This document shows positions 25,705-36,455 of a DNA stretch of 64,000 nucleotides, one piece after another; the stretch's first letter is position 1, and each line of letters opens with the position of its first letter. A program made the translations under genes and the position numbers. The stretch comes from Xestospongia bergquistia (Eukaryota; Porifera; Demospongiae; Haplosclerida; Petrosiidae): positions 10,398,601-10,462,600 of the forward strand of contig OZ014413.1 of NCBI GenBank assembly GCA_963965975.1. The letters are read 5' to 3'. The notes under the pieces were generated by a model. It did no database searches. It worked only from the letters and a program-made list of their open reading frames with translations, and had not been told where the DNA came from.

Positions 25705-27024
25705 ATGGCAGCTATGCCTAGTTTTTTATGCAAAGAAGATGAGGAGCCTGCTATTTCCTTTAGTGGTGTGAGCGGCGGAGATCAATGGATAGAACATGAC
25801 CTCCATCAAGACCATCACACTCATCATGAGACTGAGGAGCGTACAAGTAAGACCAGTACAGCTGGTAGAGGATCATTCTCACGAGGTGATGGATTAAACA
25901 GCTTCACTTTTAAAGTCAGTTTTGCTAAAGAGGGAGTAATCAATTGAACTATTCTATAGGTAATATTTCTGGGCGAGTCTTCTGTGGGTAAGACCTGCTT
26001 AGCTAAATTATATTTAAATCGAAAAGTTCAAGATACAACTCAAGCTACAATTGCATTTGATTGTCAGTCAAAGGATATTATTATTGATGGTGTGCCTAGT
26101 ACAGTAAGTTGATATGTATCTATATGTTTTAAGATTGTTATTACAGTATGTTTATATAGTGAAGTGATAAACGTATATCTAATGGTATTATGTAGATTAT
26201 TGTAGACTTGAATAATCATAAAAAACAAACAATAGTATCCCAGTATTAATTCTAGCAATCCTCTAGTTATTAACTGGTATAATTTTAATTACAATTGACA
26301 TTGATATTCCATTAGGCATTATTTAGAATATGTAATTCAATACTCACTAAATAACATTTATTTCATTTAATTAATTTTATTTTATATTTTTTTAGTTTAA
26401 TTTTTGTTTCTTTTTCTTTCTAAGTTACAAATCTGGGACACTGCTGGTATGGAACAGTTTCGTAAAGGATTAATAAATCAATATTATAGAAATGTTGATG
26501 GTGCTGTTTTTGTTTACGATATTACACGTCGTGAAACATTTGTTAAAATTGATGAATGGCTTAAGGAGATGAAAACATACAGTCGTTACAGTGAACGGAT
26601 AAAAATGGTCCTCGTTGGTAATCAGAATGACCGAAGCAATGAGAGAGATGTCACCACTGATGAAGGACGATTGTATGCTAATGAGCATGGAATGATTTTC
26701 ATTGAAATTTCAGCAAAACATCAAGAAAGTCTCAGTAAACTAGACAGTGTGATTCTTCGACTTTCTGAACAAATGTTAGCTGCCAGAGAAGAAAATTCAT
26801 TAACACGTTCAATGCATAAAGTTATTAGATTAAATGATGTTACTGTTGAAGATGACTGGATTGTTGTTAACGAAATCCCTGAAGGTCCGTTTCCAGATTA
26901 TGTCAATAACCCTAGACAACGGCGGTTTCCAAGGCAACAAGAACTTACTGAAAGTATTCGTAATGCTTTTAAGAAACGATCTACTTCTCGACAATCTAGA
27001 CGTGATAACAATTGTCAGTGTTAA
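25705..27024 (+). CDS. divergent Rab-like small GTPase, copy 2
   Basis: A tandem duplicate of the 23242 gene with the same three-exon plan and nearly the same sequence. The P-loop is FLGESSVGKTC, switch II is WDTAGMEQF (Met instead of the catalytic Gln), the base-specificity motif is GNQND, and SAK follows. The protein ends in DNNCQC, a CxC motif typical for Rab double geranylgeranylation, so this copy should reach membranes. The N-terminal extension (MAAMPSFLCKEDEEP, then SGGDQWIEHDLHQDHHTHHE) is longer than in normal Rabs. Intron 2 is short and lacks the foldback insertion of copy 1. Confidence 0.9.
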
Positions 27025-27534
27025 TATTTGTCATAATAATATAATAATTTTATATGTCTTCTTATTGTATGTTGATCCTACATAACTGGTTGTTGAATAG
27101 AAAATAAGAGAGTGATGAAGGGTCTGGATATTTTGAATATTCATATTCTGGTTATTAAATTATCCATCAAATGTAGAACTCCAAACAAAAGCATTCAAAG
27201 TTGCAGGTTAAAAATGGCTATTCATGAAACTTTGGACAACTGTTAGTCATATCCAAATATTAACCCCTTCTTTTCAAGTTTCTATGGCATTCTGTTACGA
27301 GACAAGAATAACTTAGAAAAAATAGAAACTTGGTCTACACAGAAGTATGACCAATGACCATATTTATTTATATCTATTGTACATATCATTTGTAATATCA
27401 TAGTGTTAAATATATAAATTTTTCTTACCATCTTTTTTCAAACTTGATCAACAAGAAATGAGCAATAGATATACACCTGTTCTACTTCACAGTAGTATAA
27501 AAATATATTTAAGATTTATAAAAAAAAACTTGTG

Positions 27535-27770
27535 TGTTGCCCAAACGATCCCTCCTCACTCACCCACTCAGGCTTCCACTTAGACTCCAGGATTCCCTGC
27601 TATTGCTAGCTGGGACCGCCACCGTATACTTGGTAACCCTCGTCGGAAGACGAGGTAACCTAGCTGGAACTTCGCCCTTTTTTATATGTAGACAGATTTT
27701 TTCTTCATGCTCTTGTGGGGCACGCTGTGTACGCTTATGAATCTTATTAACGCCAACTGGCATCGATGTA
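27535..27770. other. GC-rich patch with hairpin, unexplained
   Basis: This stretch is visibly richer in G and C than its surroundings. It contains CTCGTC GGAA GACGAG (27638-27653), a perfect 6-bp stem with a GGAA loop, flanked by GGTAACC and GGTAACC in direct orientation. Short open frames exist on both strands but resemble nothing I know. A SINE, an unknown structured RNA or a coding fragment are all possible. Confidence 0.35.
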
Positions 27771-27902
27771 AAATAATTATAACTAAAACTATACTTCTAA
27801 AGGCCAAGAATAAAACTAGTCTTACTTAATTAAGCAAACTAGAACAACACTACTAATTATAATAATTTTTATCATATTTTAATTTTATAGGGACTTGAAA
27901 AA

Positions 27903-27985
27903 AATCGCTACCTAAACACTTTTCTTCATTATCTTTTGTTCCTTCTATCTAAATTTTTAACAGTTCCTTTAGTTCCTCGAGACAG
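27903..27985. repeat. dispersed repeat, copy 1
   Basis: About 80 bases around CCTAAACACTTTTCTTCATT and AACAGTTCCTTTAG recur at 29146-29222 in the same orientation with roughly a dozen changes. The boundaries are not clear and no terminal repeats are visible. Confidence 0.6.
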
Positions 27986-28399
27986 TATATGTGGATAACT
28001 TTCTTCGGCTAATGGCTGTGATGGTTGACTTACCTTGTTGTAGCTATGATTAGCTAATTATAGAGGGTCAGCCTATATAGACAGTCTTAGCTAAGACTGT
28101 TAACAGCTAATGCAAAAAATGGACATTCATAATTTGTGTATCAGTTTTTATAAGAAGTGATGCCATAACTTTGAGCTTTTAAAAAAGTGCACTGTAAAAG
28201 TATAGTACATCAAGAAAACCAGGTAAATAAAAAATTATAAGCACAAAGTTAAAAATACCAGTTAAACAGGTTTTTGATTTATACTATTAGTCACAATGAG
28301 AGACGAGGATCAACTCCCTTCTGGAGGGGGAGATGATAGAAGAGGTGGAGCTTCACCTTCGTTCTCTTCAATATATATAGGATTTTCTGGTACTTGTAA

Positions 28400-28880
28400 T
28401 ATTAACTCGTTAAATTGTATGCTGATCTAATGAAGGAATGACCTCATTTTTGGGAGTTTGTGACACTAATGTACTGTCTGTATATTTTGTGCCTTCTCTT
28501 GGTCTTCTTCCTCTTTCCCTCCTTTTATATCTCTTACTTTTTCACTTCTTCATATTCTCCCTTTTCTACTTTTTTGTCTTCTTAAGAAGCCACTTTTGTT
28601 AGTAGTTCACTTAATGCATTATAGCTCTCATCTTGTAAACTATTAGACAACACTTCTACAGGATACTCTTTAAGTTCAATATGCTGTACCTTACAATATG
28701 GTATCAAGACTGGTACATATGTTAGTGACAACTTGAGACTCTGGATCTTTTAATGATAAGTGTGGCCTCTGATTTAATAGCTTCAACTCGAGCTCTTGGA
28801 CACCATTCAATGTAATCTTCAATGTTAACAAACTAGTTCCAATCATCAAGATGAGCTTTCCTGATTTATTAATCCCAAAT
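28400..28880 (-). pseudogene. disrupted coding-like stretch, unknown origin
   Basis: Reverse-strand translation gives protein-like segments in more than one frame (for example IEWCPRARVEAIKSEA and QHIELKEYPVEVLSNSLQDE), followed by a Lys/Arg-rich part. No single frame spans it, so it looks like a broken copy of some gene. The parent is not recognisable to me. Confidence 0.4.
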
Positions 28881-29145
28881 CCTTTATTTTATTTGTGTAG
28901 TTTAATTTAACTGAAAAGATGATAATGATAGTTCTGAAATTGTTGAATATGGATACAATGTGATATCAGACTGTTATGGATGGACCTTACGTATACTATT
29001 CCAAAAATAAATCCAGTATCTGATAACTATATGTTTCAATTCTGTAATAAACATGACACTTAAGCTTGTCTACTTGTGTCAAAATATTTGTTAATTATTA
29101 CGTAAATATCATTATGTCTCTTTTTTATATTACAAAAAATAAAAA

Positions 29146-29222
29146 CCCTTACCTAAACACTCTTCTTCATTATCTTTTCTTCCTTCTATCTAACTTTATA
29201 ACAGTTCCTTTAGCTCTTCAGA
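29146..29222. repeat. dispersed repeat, copy 2
   Basis: This is the second copy of the segment at 27903-27985, sharing CCTAAACACTCTTCTTCATT and AACAGTTCCTTTAGCTCTTC. It lies about 100 bp upstream of the start of Rab-like 3. Confidence 0.6.
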
Positions 29223-29327
29223 CAAACACAAGGCGCAACTTTTGGTAACGTGCGCATGCTCACTAAATCCCACGTGACGTAAGAAAAGAAAGGGTTAAAA
29301 TTTGAACACCTCCCAGACTACGGATTA

Positions 29328-30598
29328 ATGGCTGTCGCAAATTTGTTATGTAAAGGGGGCGAGGAGCTTACTGTTAAAGAGACTATTGAAGGTAATTCAG
29401 GAGATATATCATATTCAGTCACTTTTAAAGTAAGTTTTGCTGCAAAATAAATGATAAATTTATGTAATCCTCACTTTTTATAGGTGGTATTTTTAGGCGA
29501 TCCATCAGTGGGTAAGACCTGTTTAGCCAAATTATACATAAATAGAAATGTTCAAGAAGAAACGGTGCCTACTATCGGTTTTGACATTCAAACAAAAGAT
29601 GTGACTGTCAATGGAGTCTTATGTAGAGTAAGCAACTGTTTATGATCTTGAAGACAGTACAATATAGCAATGAATTCCATACTTCTGTACTATAATGCTT
29701 ATTATATGATAGGGTAGTATAGAAAACTATAATTTAGTTTGTAATGGACACCAGACCATCCCCTGGTTCCTAAACTCAGAATCTTAGATCTTCAACTTAC
29801 ATTTCTAAATACATTGATATAGTACATATATCCAGTAGTGTGTGTAGTAATTTGTCATTATACTATATGAAACAAGACTTTAAAATTATTTTGCATATTC
29901 TATTGAAATAAAACTTTAAGGCCAAAAAGTTCATAATATTGACCCTCCTCACACATACATACACTTCATGGCTACATTTTTACAAAATGAATGTAATTTT
30001 TGAAATCATTAAAAATTGTTTTGACAGAAAATATTCACACATATGGTACATCAAAAAGGTTGCAGCATGTACATGCTCTGTGATCATTTAACACCTTTAC
30101 TAATGTTTGTAATCACACTCTCACACTCTCTTTCAGTTACAAATTTGGGACACTGCTGGAATGGAAAAATTTCGCAATGGTTTGATAAGTCATTATTATA
30201 AAAATATTGACAGTGCTATTTTTGTATATGATATTACTTGTCGGGAATCGTTTGCCAATGTTGATCAGTGGCTAAAAGAGATGAGACAATATGGACAACC
30301 CAACAATGAACCAATTATAACATTCCTTATTGGCAACCAAAATGATCGAAAAGACGAGAGAGCAGTCTCCACTGATGAGGGAAAGTTATATGCTGATCAA
30401 CATGGAATGATATTTACTGAACTATCAGCAAAAGACAAGAAAAATCTTAAAAAATTGGACAATATATTCGTTCAACTTTCAGAGCATATGTTGGCAGCAA
30501 GATCAGCCATTGTAGATGACTGGGTTATTATCAATGAGGTACCTGCTGGTCCTATTCCAAAATATGCCGATAATGCTAGACAACGTTGTAAATGTTAG
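29328..30598 (+). CDS. divergent Rab-like small GTPase, copy 3
   Basis: An older paralogue in the same orientation with the same three-exon plan. Exon 1 starts MAVANLLCKGGEELTVKE and has a shorter N-terminal extension. Exon 2 (about 29484-29628) has FLGDPSVGKTC and PTIGFD, closer to a canonical Rab switch I. Exon 3 (30137-30598) has WDTAGMEKF, GNQND and LSAK. The catalytic Gln is again replaced (Met) and the NKxD Lys is again Gln, so these changes predate the copy 1/2 duplication. The protein ends in RQRCKC, a CxC prenylation motif. Confidence 0.88.
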
Positions 30599-31257
30599 AA
30601 TGCAAATATTATATTTTATTCAATCATTTGATCAGATAATAAGACTTATTCTTATGCTAGTTATGTATGTTAATTAAATATGATTACATTTTATAAATAG
30701 GCTAACTTAAAATAAACTTGTTTATTATTATGAAATTCCATAGCAACAGTTGAATATTAGATTATGTCTTTAGTTAATCTTGTTTGGCTAAATAGCTAGG
30801 TGGTAATTAGTTTTGATAAACATTAGGAGGGTGTTGTCACACCAACAGGTCACATGTCTCTAATTTAGAGGAATGTGTTGAAATTGAATGACATAATTTC
30901 AAAGGTGAATTTATAGTATACATTAATGGTAAATTTTTTATTGAATAATTTATTTTTATAGTTAAAGGGATGTAATTTTAGCAGACTATATTGTGTGTAC
31001 CAGACTTCTTTGAATAGGGAAAGAATACACACTGACATAGTGCATGTCAACAAAAAGTAAACAAAACTCAACATTTGTTAAGGTTATATAAACAAGGAAG
31101 CAAGCTTGGATCATGAAAAGATGGGGTATTATCTCCTTAAGATATCTCAGTCAAAACAGTACAAATTCATAACCTCACATGCTGCAGTCAGCTAAATCAA
31201 ACAAAAGCTTACATTATTATATAAAGATGTAGTTTGTATTAGCTTCATAGATCAAAG

Positions 31258-31465
31258 ATGGCTCAGTCACACTTATTTTTTCATTGAAAGAAAGTCATGA
31301 ACTCAGTGTTGAAATGAGTAGTAGAAATCACTGGATCAAAGGAAGTAGGAGATCAAGGTCAAGATCAGGAAGTGGATTGAAAACTTTAACTTTTAAAGTC
31401 AGTCTTTAGTGTTTGATGAAGTAATTATTTCTTCTGTAGGTGATATTTTGGGGGGATTCTTTGAA
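31258..31465 (+). pseudogene. Rab-like gene remnant, exon 1 and start of exon 2
   Basis: ATGGCTCAGTCACACTT opens an exon 1-like stretch that ends in GLKTLTFK and a donor-like GTCAGT, exactly as in the intact copies (GLNSFTFK). After a short intron, CTTCTGTAG GTGATATTTTGGGGGGATTC resembles the start of exon 2 (FLGDS) but ends there. The frame of exon 1 is interrupted. The matching exon 3 piece lies at 35937, beyond an unrelated gene. Confidence 0.7.
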
Positions 31466-32804
31466 CTATTATATATACTACATTAAATGCATATATCCAA
31501 TACAAATTTAAATGATTGATTTGTCGTGGTTTGAACCAGTCGAACCACCTCGAATTTCTGTAAAAATGAGTGGTGGTTTGCTACTAAAAAGCAGACATAG
31601 TTTTCAATGGAAATATGATAGTTTACACAAAAGGTACATTAATCAATCATGTGACACTGTTGCTACTAAACTGACACATCACAATCCTTTGTCTAGATAG
31701 GCAATACACATCAACATTCATTGTCATCATGTCTACCAGAAGCCTATCTGCAGCTATTCCTGCTTCACTTATCAAAGCTGGAAAAAGAGTTAGCTATGGT
31801 AAAATTACTGATATCTATACCTCAAATTTAATAGAAGTAAAATTTACAAATTTGTAAATTTTAAAATGCCAAATTTCGGGTCCTTCCAATTTGAAGTAAT
31901 TATGACACACAATGCCAATAACACAACAGTAATATTTCTATGTTGGCATATTAATGTTTTTAAGTAAATATATTAAGCATCCAAGGGTGTCGGGATATCG
32001 AATGACATATTTTTTCAGAATTTTTAGTTTACCGTTCTCACTTAAGGCACATTGAAAGGTATGGTAGTTGATGGTATCTGTTAGGGCAGAGTATATTGTG
32101 GCTAGTATATTCTTTGAATTCAATTGTAGTAAATAAAAGGAATAGATGAACATCTCCATCACATCACTAACATTGACAAGTTAAGATTTTCTGACACTTG
32201 TCATTTAATTTAAAACACAAATACTGGTATTGTGTCTGCTGTTATAATTAGTAGATCCTCTGCTCTTAATATGGTGGCTACTTTCAATAAACAAACGTTT
32301 ATCTCTGAATGGTAATTGTGACTATATTATTCACATACCTGTTAGTTCTAAGATTTGACATAATATTAATTGCATCTTACCATACAATGATATTTTGTAT
32401 CAATAAATCTGATGACTATCAAGTAATTTCATGGATTCAGATATAGCTAAATTAGTCGGTTGTTCACTAAACAAAGTTTAAAATACAACGTTTAAAATAC
32501 ATGCTTGAAACCTCCAGCAAACTTACAATTCAGCATTGGCAATTGGTAACGCATACAACTGAACATCAATTAGATCTGTTAAAACTTGTAATTCTTCTTT
32601 ATTGTGCACGGAAGAAGGTTTGATGGCAAACTTTTTATATTTTTCAAAAGGAAAGTTGTTCCTAGTAAAATATGACTAATAATAAGAATTTCAAAATACC
32701 TCCAACAATGTTTGATTTAATACTCTAGGGTCCAAGTTGTATGATCGTTGTGTTTGATTAAGAAACATCACTAAAAACTTGTTCACTGTTGAGTACAGAA
32801 ACAT

Positions 32805-32936
32805 GGTTTGAACCAGTCAAACAAACCTCCTCAAACTTCTATATATACATTAAATATATATACATTTGTATTGAGTATATACATGTAAAGTACTATATAC
32901 AGAGGAGGTTCGACTGTTAATAGTTCAAAGAAGTAA
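32805..32936. repeat. short palindromic MITE-like repeat
   Basis: The left end TGGTTTGAACCAGTCAAAC...CCTCCTC is an imperfect inverted copy of the right end GAGGAGGTTCGACTG...AGTTCAAAG. About 80 AT-rich bases with ATATATACATT lie between. Related pieces in scrambled order occur at 31455-31560 (GGTTTGAACCAGTCGAACC). No coding capacity. Confidence 0.5.
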
Positions 32937-33098
32937 CAAGTTTATATTGTGTTTATATGACAGGAAAAAAACTGAATGGAACAATAATTTAAAAGCAAAT
33001 CACCAAATTATTGTTCAAGTTTCATTCATTGTTCACCAAATCATTGTTCGAGCTTCATCGTTCATTCATTGTTAAATTTTCATTCATTGTTCAGTAAA

Positions 33099-35430
33099 TT
33101 ATTGTTCAAGTTTCTTAAAAAAATAATCTAGTGCATAATCGACATAACAAGCAGCTGATGGTTGAGGACGTAAAGCCAATTTGACTTTAGTTACAAACTC
33201 CATCGGACGAAAAAATTTCATTTGCAATTTATAAAATCCAATATGTCCTCGACCAGTATATGCTATACCATATGCTGATAATTGGTCCATCTTCCGAATA
33301 AAAGATTCACAGCACTTCTTCTTCTCAAGATTGTCTATAAAACTTGTTACACATAGCAGGATTATATTCGCAAACAACTGATTCCGTATAGCTTCACTAT
33401 TGCAATCCATCTTTTTTCCTTCAATTACCATAGTTGATATATGTTCTAACTCATTTTTAGGAGAGAGTGAAGGATCCTGTTCCCCTTCCTTAACTGGTTG
33501 ACTCAAAATCACGACAGGTATTGTACTTTGAATGTAAATGTCACCACCACCACTAAACTGGCAGTAATGATGCTTAAAACCTGGATTTTCAATTTTGGTG
33601 ATCTCAGCCATTGAATCACTTTGGTTCAAGTTATAATAATTCTGTATTGCCTTTAAAAGACATGTCACACGAAATGACTCATCTTTAGGTTCAGGGTAAA
33701 CATATTGACTGTTTAGCAATAACCTGTCTGGCAATTCAAAATCTTCTTTCAGATCAATGTTTGGGTCAGTGCGAAGAGAAAAAAATGACCATCCTACATT
33801 TCTTGATAACTGTAGAGGAGGAAAAAGAAGCTGTTCTGTAATATCCACTCCATTGAAATCACCAGAAGAGGTTGAGGAGCATCCAGTTACATTGGCAAAT
33901 TTATACATCAAAATACGAAGAGATCCTATACAGCCTTTGTCATCAATGATTCCATCTTCGGCAGGCACTACCAGACTTTCTTTATGAAGAAGGGCCACCA
34001 GAGAATCAGTAGACACTTTTACATGAACCGCAGAGAAAACATTAGCAAAGGGTGATGAAATTTTTAATAGCAGTTTTTGTGGATATACTGTTTCAAATAT
34101 AAACAGTACAGCATTGCAATTCTGAAAAGAATAAAACAGAAATAAATAGCTAAAATATATATGAGATGAGAAAACAATCAAAATCTTGACATTGTTATAT
34201 CAAATTCACCATTTACTCAGCGGACCAAACACAGTCATTTTATCAAAAAAATTTAACACACTAAGTAGAAAAAAATTTCTAAATTCTTGAAGGTTTTGGG
34301 AACACTTGGGGCCACGATTTTTATATGGGCATGCAGAATGGGTCAAAACTAGAAATTTGATTAAAGGGATCTTTGATTCACGCCTTTGAATGCACTTATA
34401 AGTGTATTCTGTTTGTACAGGGATGCCATCTTTTGCATTACGTGATGGGCATGGCTCACCGGAAGTACGTACACTTTTTGTCTGCTTAGTGTGTTGGTCT
34501 TGAACAAAAAAAAAACCCTAGCTGGATATGACAAAAGGAATGCACACGATGTGTGTAAAGAAGATGCATGGTAATAAATACGATAAACACACATATACAG
34601 CAATGTTGGTAGATTATCATAAGTTCTGCATATATACATTCACATACCTCAGAATCTGAGAGTTCCAAAGTATAAACTGCTGGCTATAAATGAATTCAAT
34701 TTTTAGGTTTGAATAAAGTATACCCTAATATAATAAAATACCTCAGTGGATGTTTCTTGCCATTCAGTTTGTCCCTCTTGGTTCAACGCTTCCCACTTAC
34801 TCTGAAAAGAGCGTTATAATCCTCAAAAATGAGAAAAAAACTATAACATACCTTCAAGTGTCTCCGAAAGCTATTACATAAATAGTCATCCTTAAATACA
34901 ATTCCAGTGTATATCAACACATCAGGATCATCAACCTGAAAATTTAAGCTAATAAAAAAACACCAAAACAAAAAAAAAAGGTTTTACTTGAGAAGCATTG
35001 GCTATTGCAGACTTCAATTTATTAGTGTTCTCTTGTGTCAAAGACTCCATACTAATTCTCTTTATAGTTATAAAATCATTTACAAGTTTATCGGCTTAAA
35101 AAAGGAGTAAAATGCTGTCAGATATAGAACATTAAATCAAAAATACCTGCAGTCATTGAAAACATACACCTTTTCTTTTTATTAACAGACATTAAAATTT
35201 CTGTTGTGAGGAGTACGTCACCTTTAACAAGTAATTCTACAAGGTCACCAAATTAACTAATAAAAAAAATAAAGTCAAGCAACATTGAATGTCATAGGAG
35301 TAACACACAAACACAAACACACACAAACGCCATAACCCTCCCATGCTCTGATATTAACAAACAAGAACAAACGAGAAAATAAAAAGGAACAAGCAGTATC
35401 AAAATAACTCACAACAAGCAGCACCAAGAT
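33099..35430 (-). CDS. unknown protein with a possible PD-(D/E)XK-like core
   Basis: The large last exon (33099 to about 34123) begins after an acceptor with NCNAVLFIFETVYPQKLLLK and ends in DYALDYFFKKLEQ. Upstream mini-exons with good splice sites encode YTLELSDSE (about 34650-34685), SKWEALNQEGQTEWQETSTE, DDPDVLIYTGIVFKDDYLCN and DKLVNDFITIKRISMESLTQ. The 5' end near 35430 is uncertain; an ATG there (MASWCCLL) cannot be joined cleanly. The C-terminal part has FSGGGDIYI (about 33530-33557), MVIEGKK (about 33412-33434) and NQLFANIILLC, an order reminiscent of D...ExK...Q in PD-(D/E)XK nucleases. That reading is a hypothesis. I do not recognise the family otherwise. Confidence 0.65.
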
Positions 35431-36455
35431 GCCATGTGGCCTTAATTAAGGTAGGCGGGGTGACTTCGTTCGGATTGACGTATGCACGAAAAAACCAACG
35501 GTTCTGGAATCTGATTGGTACACAAGTACTACTGTCACTACTCTGCTAGTATGAAGGTTTTGAAAATTGCATGATGTCTAGTACATTTGTTACAAGCTAT
35601 TGAATTAAGTGAGTATTCACGGTTATTACAACATTTCGAAGTAGTTGACTTGTTCGAACTAGTTAAAATTAATTATAATATGTTGAGTGTATACATTGTT
35701 TGTTACTATTTTCTATATAGCCTTGTATACTCCATACAACCATTTTGACCTGAGATTTGTAGGCTATCAATGACAATGAGGCACCAGTTGTATGTATCAA
35801 AGTAATGACCCTGAATCCAAGTAGAACTGACACATAAAACAACCATTGACACACATAGCAACCAGCCTGTGACTGTAATATAAAGAAAAGTCACTTGATT
35901 TTACACAGTAATTTTTCTTTCATATATACTTTTCTAGTTACAAATTTGGGACACTGCTGGTATGGAAAAGTTTCGTAATAGATTGATAACTCAATATTAT
36001 TGAAATGTCAATGGAGTCATTTTTGATAGAACATTTCAGACTTTATGTTTGTCTGTACAACCAATACAAAAAATCAATAAACAAAACCAAGCTATATATA
36101 CAATACAACAACCAATCAAAATACATCTAATGAGTCCATCCTGTTGTATAACCAATTTAACACTACTTGTTATTAAACACTCAGTAAGATATATCTCTAG
36201 AGTTGTAGCAATATTGAAAGAATGAGATAAAAATAGGTGTCTAGAATTGGTGGACTGGACCATCAAATCAACTCACTTTTTTAATTAGCTTGTTTATAAT
36301 TATTTTGCCTAAATTCAATATACCACATAATATACCAATAACTTTGATATTACAGAACAATCGGGGTGGGGCTCATACACGCTGAGCATGTTAATTAAGG
36401 GTGGAGCTCATGATAACTCGGGGGTGTGGTAATGGGCGTGGCGTTGGTTTGCAAG
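35431..36455. other. intergenic region
   Basis: Contains the promoter side of the unknown minus-strand gene, the Rab-like exon 3 remnant at 35937 and the promoter of the TMEM272-like gene. No other coding sequence is supported. Confidence 0.6.
35937..36035 (+). pseudogene. Rab-like exon 3 remnant
   Basis: After an acceptor-like TTTTCTAG the sequence encodes LQIWDTAGMEKFRNRLITQY, matching the start of exon 3 in all three intact copies. A stop codon follows after about 22 codons (TATTGAAATG where the others read TATAGAAATG), and similarity fades. Together with the exon 1/2 remnant at 31258 it represents a fourth, dead copy split by about 4.5 kb that contains the unknown gene. Confidence 0.8.

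Larger units (their letters stand above)
27025..29327. other. intergenic region between Rab-like 2 and Rab-like 3
   Basis: No intact gene is supported. 27060-27305 is the 3' flank shared with copy 1. 27540-27770 is a GC-richer patch with a perfect short hairpin. 27905-27985 and 29145-29225 are two copies of a dispersed repeat. About 28290-28900 holds a coding-like but disrupted minus-strand stretch. The rest is AT-rich sequence without visible structure. Confidence 0.6.
30599..33098. other. intergenic region with Rab-like remnant and short inverted repeats
   Basis: Apart from the Rab-like remnant at 31258-31465 and the palindromic repeats near 31455-31560 and 32805-32936, I see nothing coding here. 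It is AT-rich and includes short open frames without recognisable content. Confidence 0.6.

Noticed and set aside
27590-27660. Resemblance of the GC-rich patch to the Alu domain of SRP RNA (GTCCCAGCTA on the minus strand)
   Set aside because: Only about ten bases agree, and the rest cannot be folded into the SRP Alu structure.
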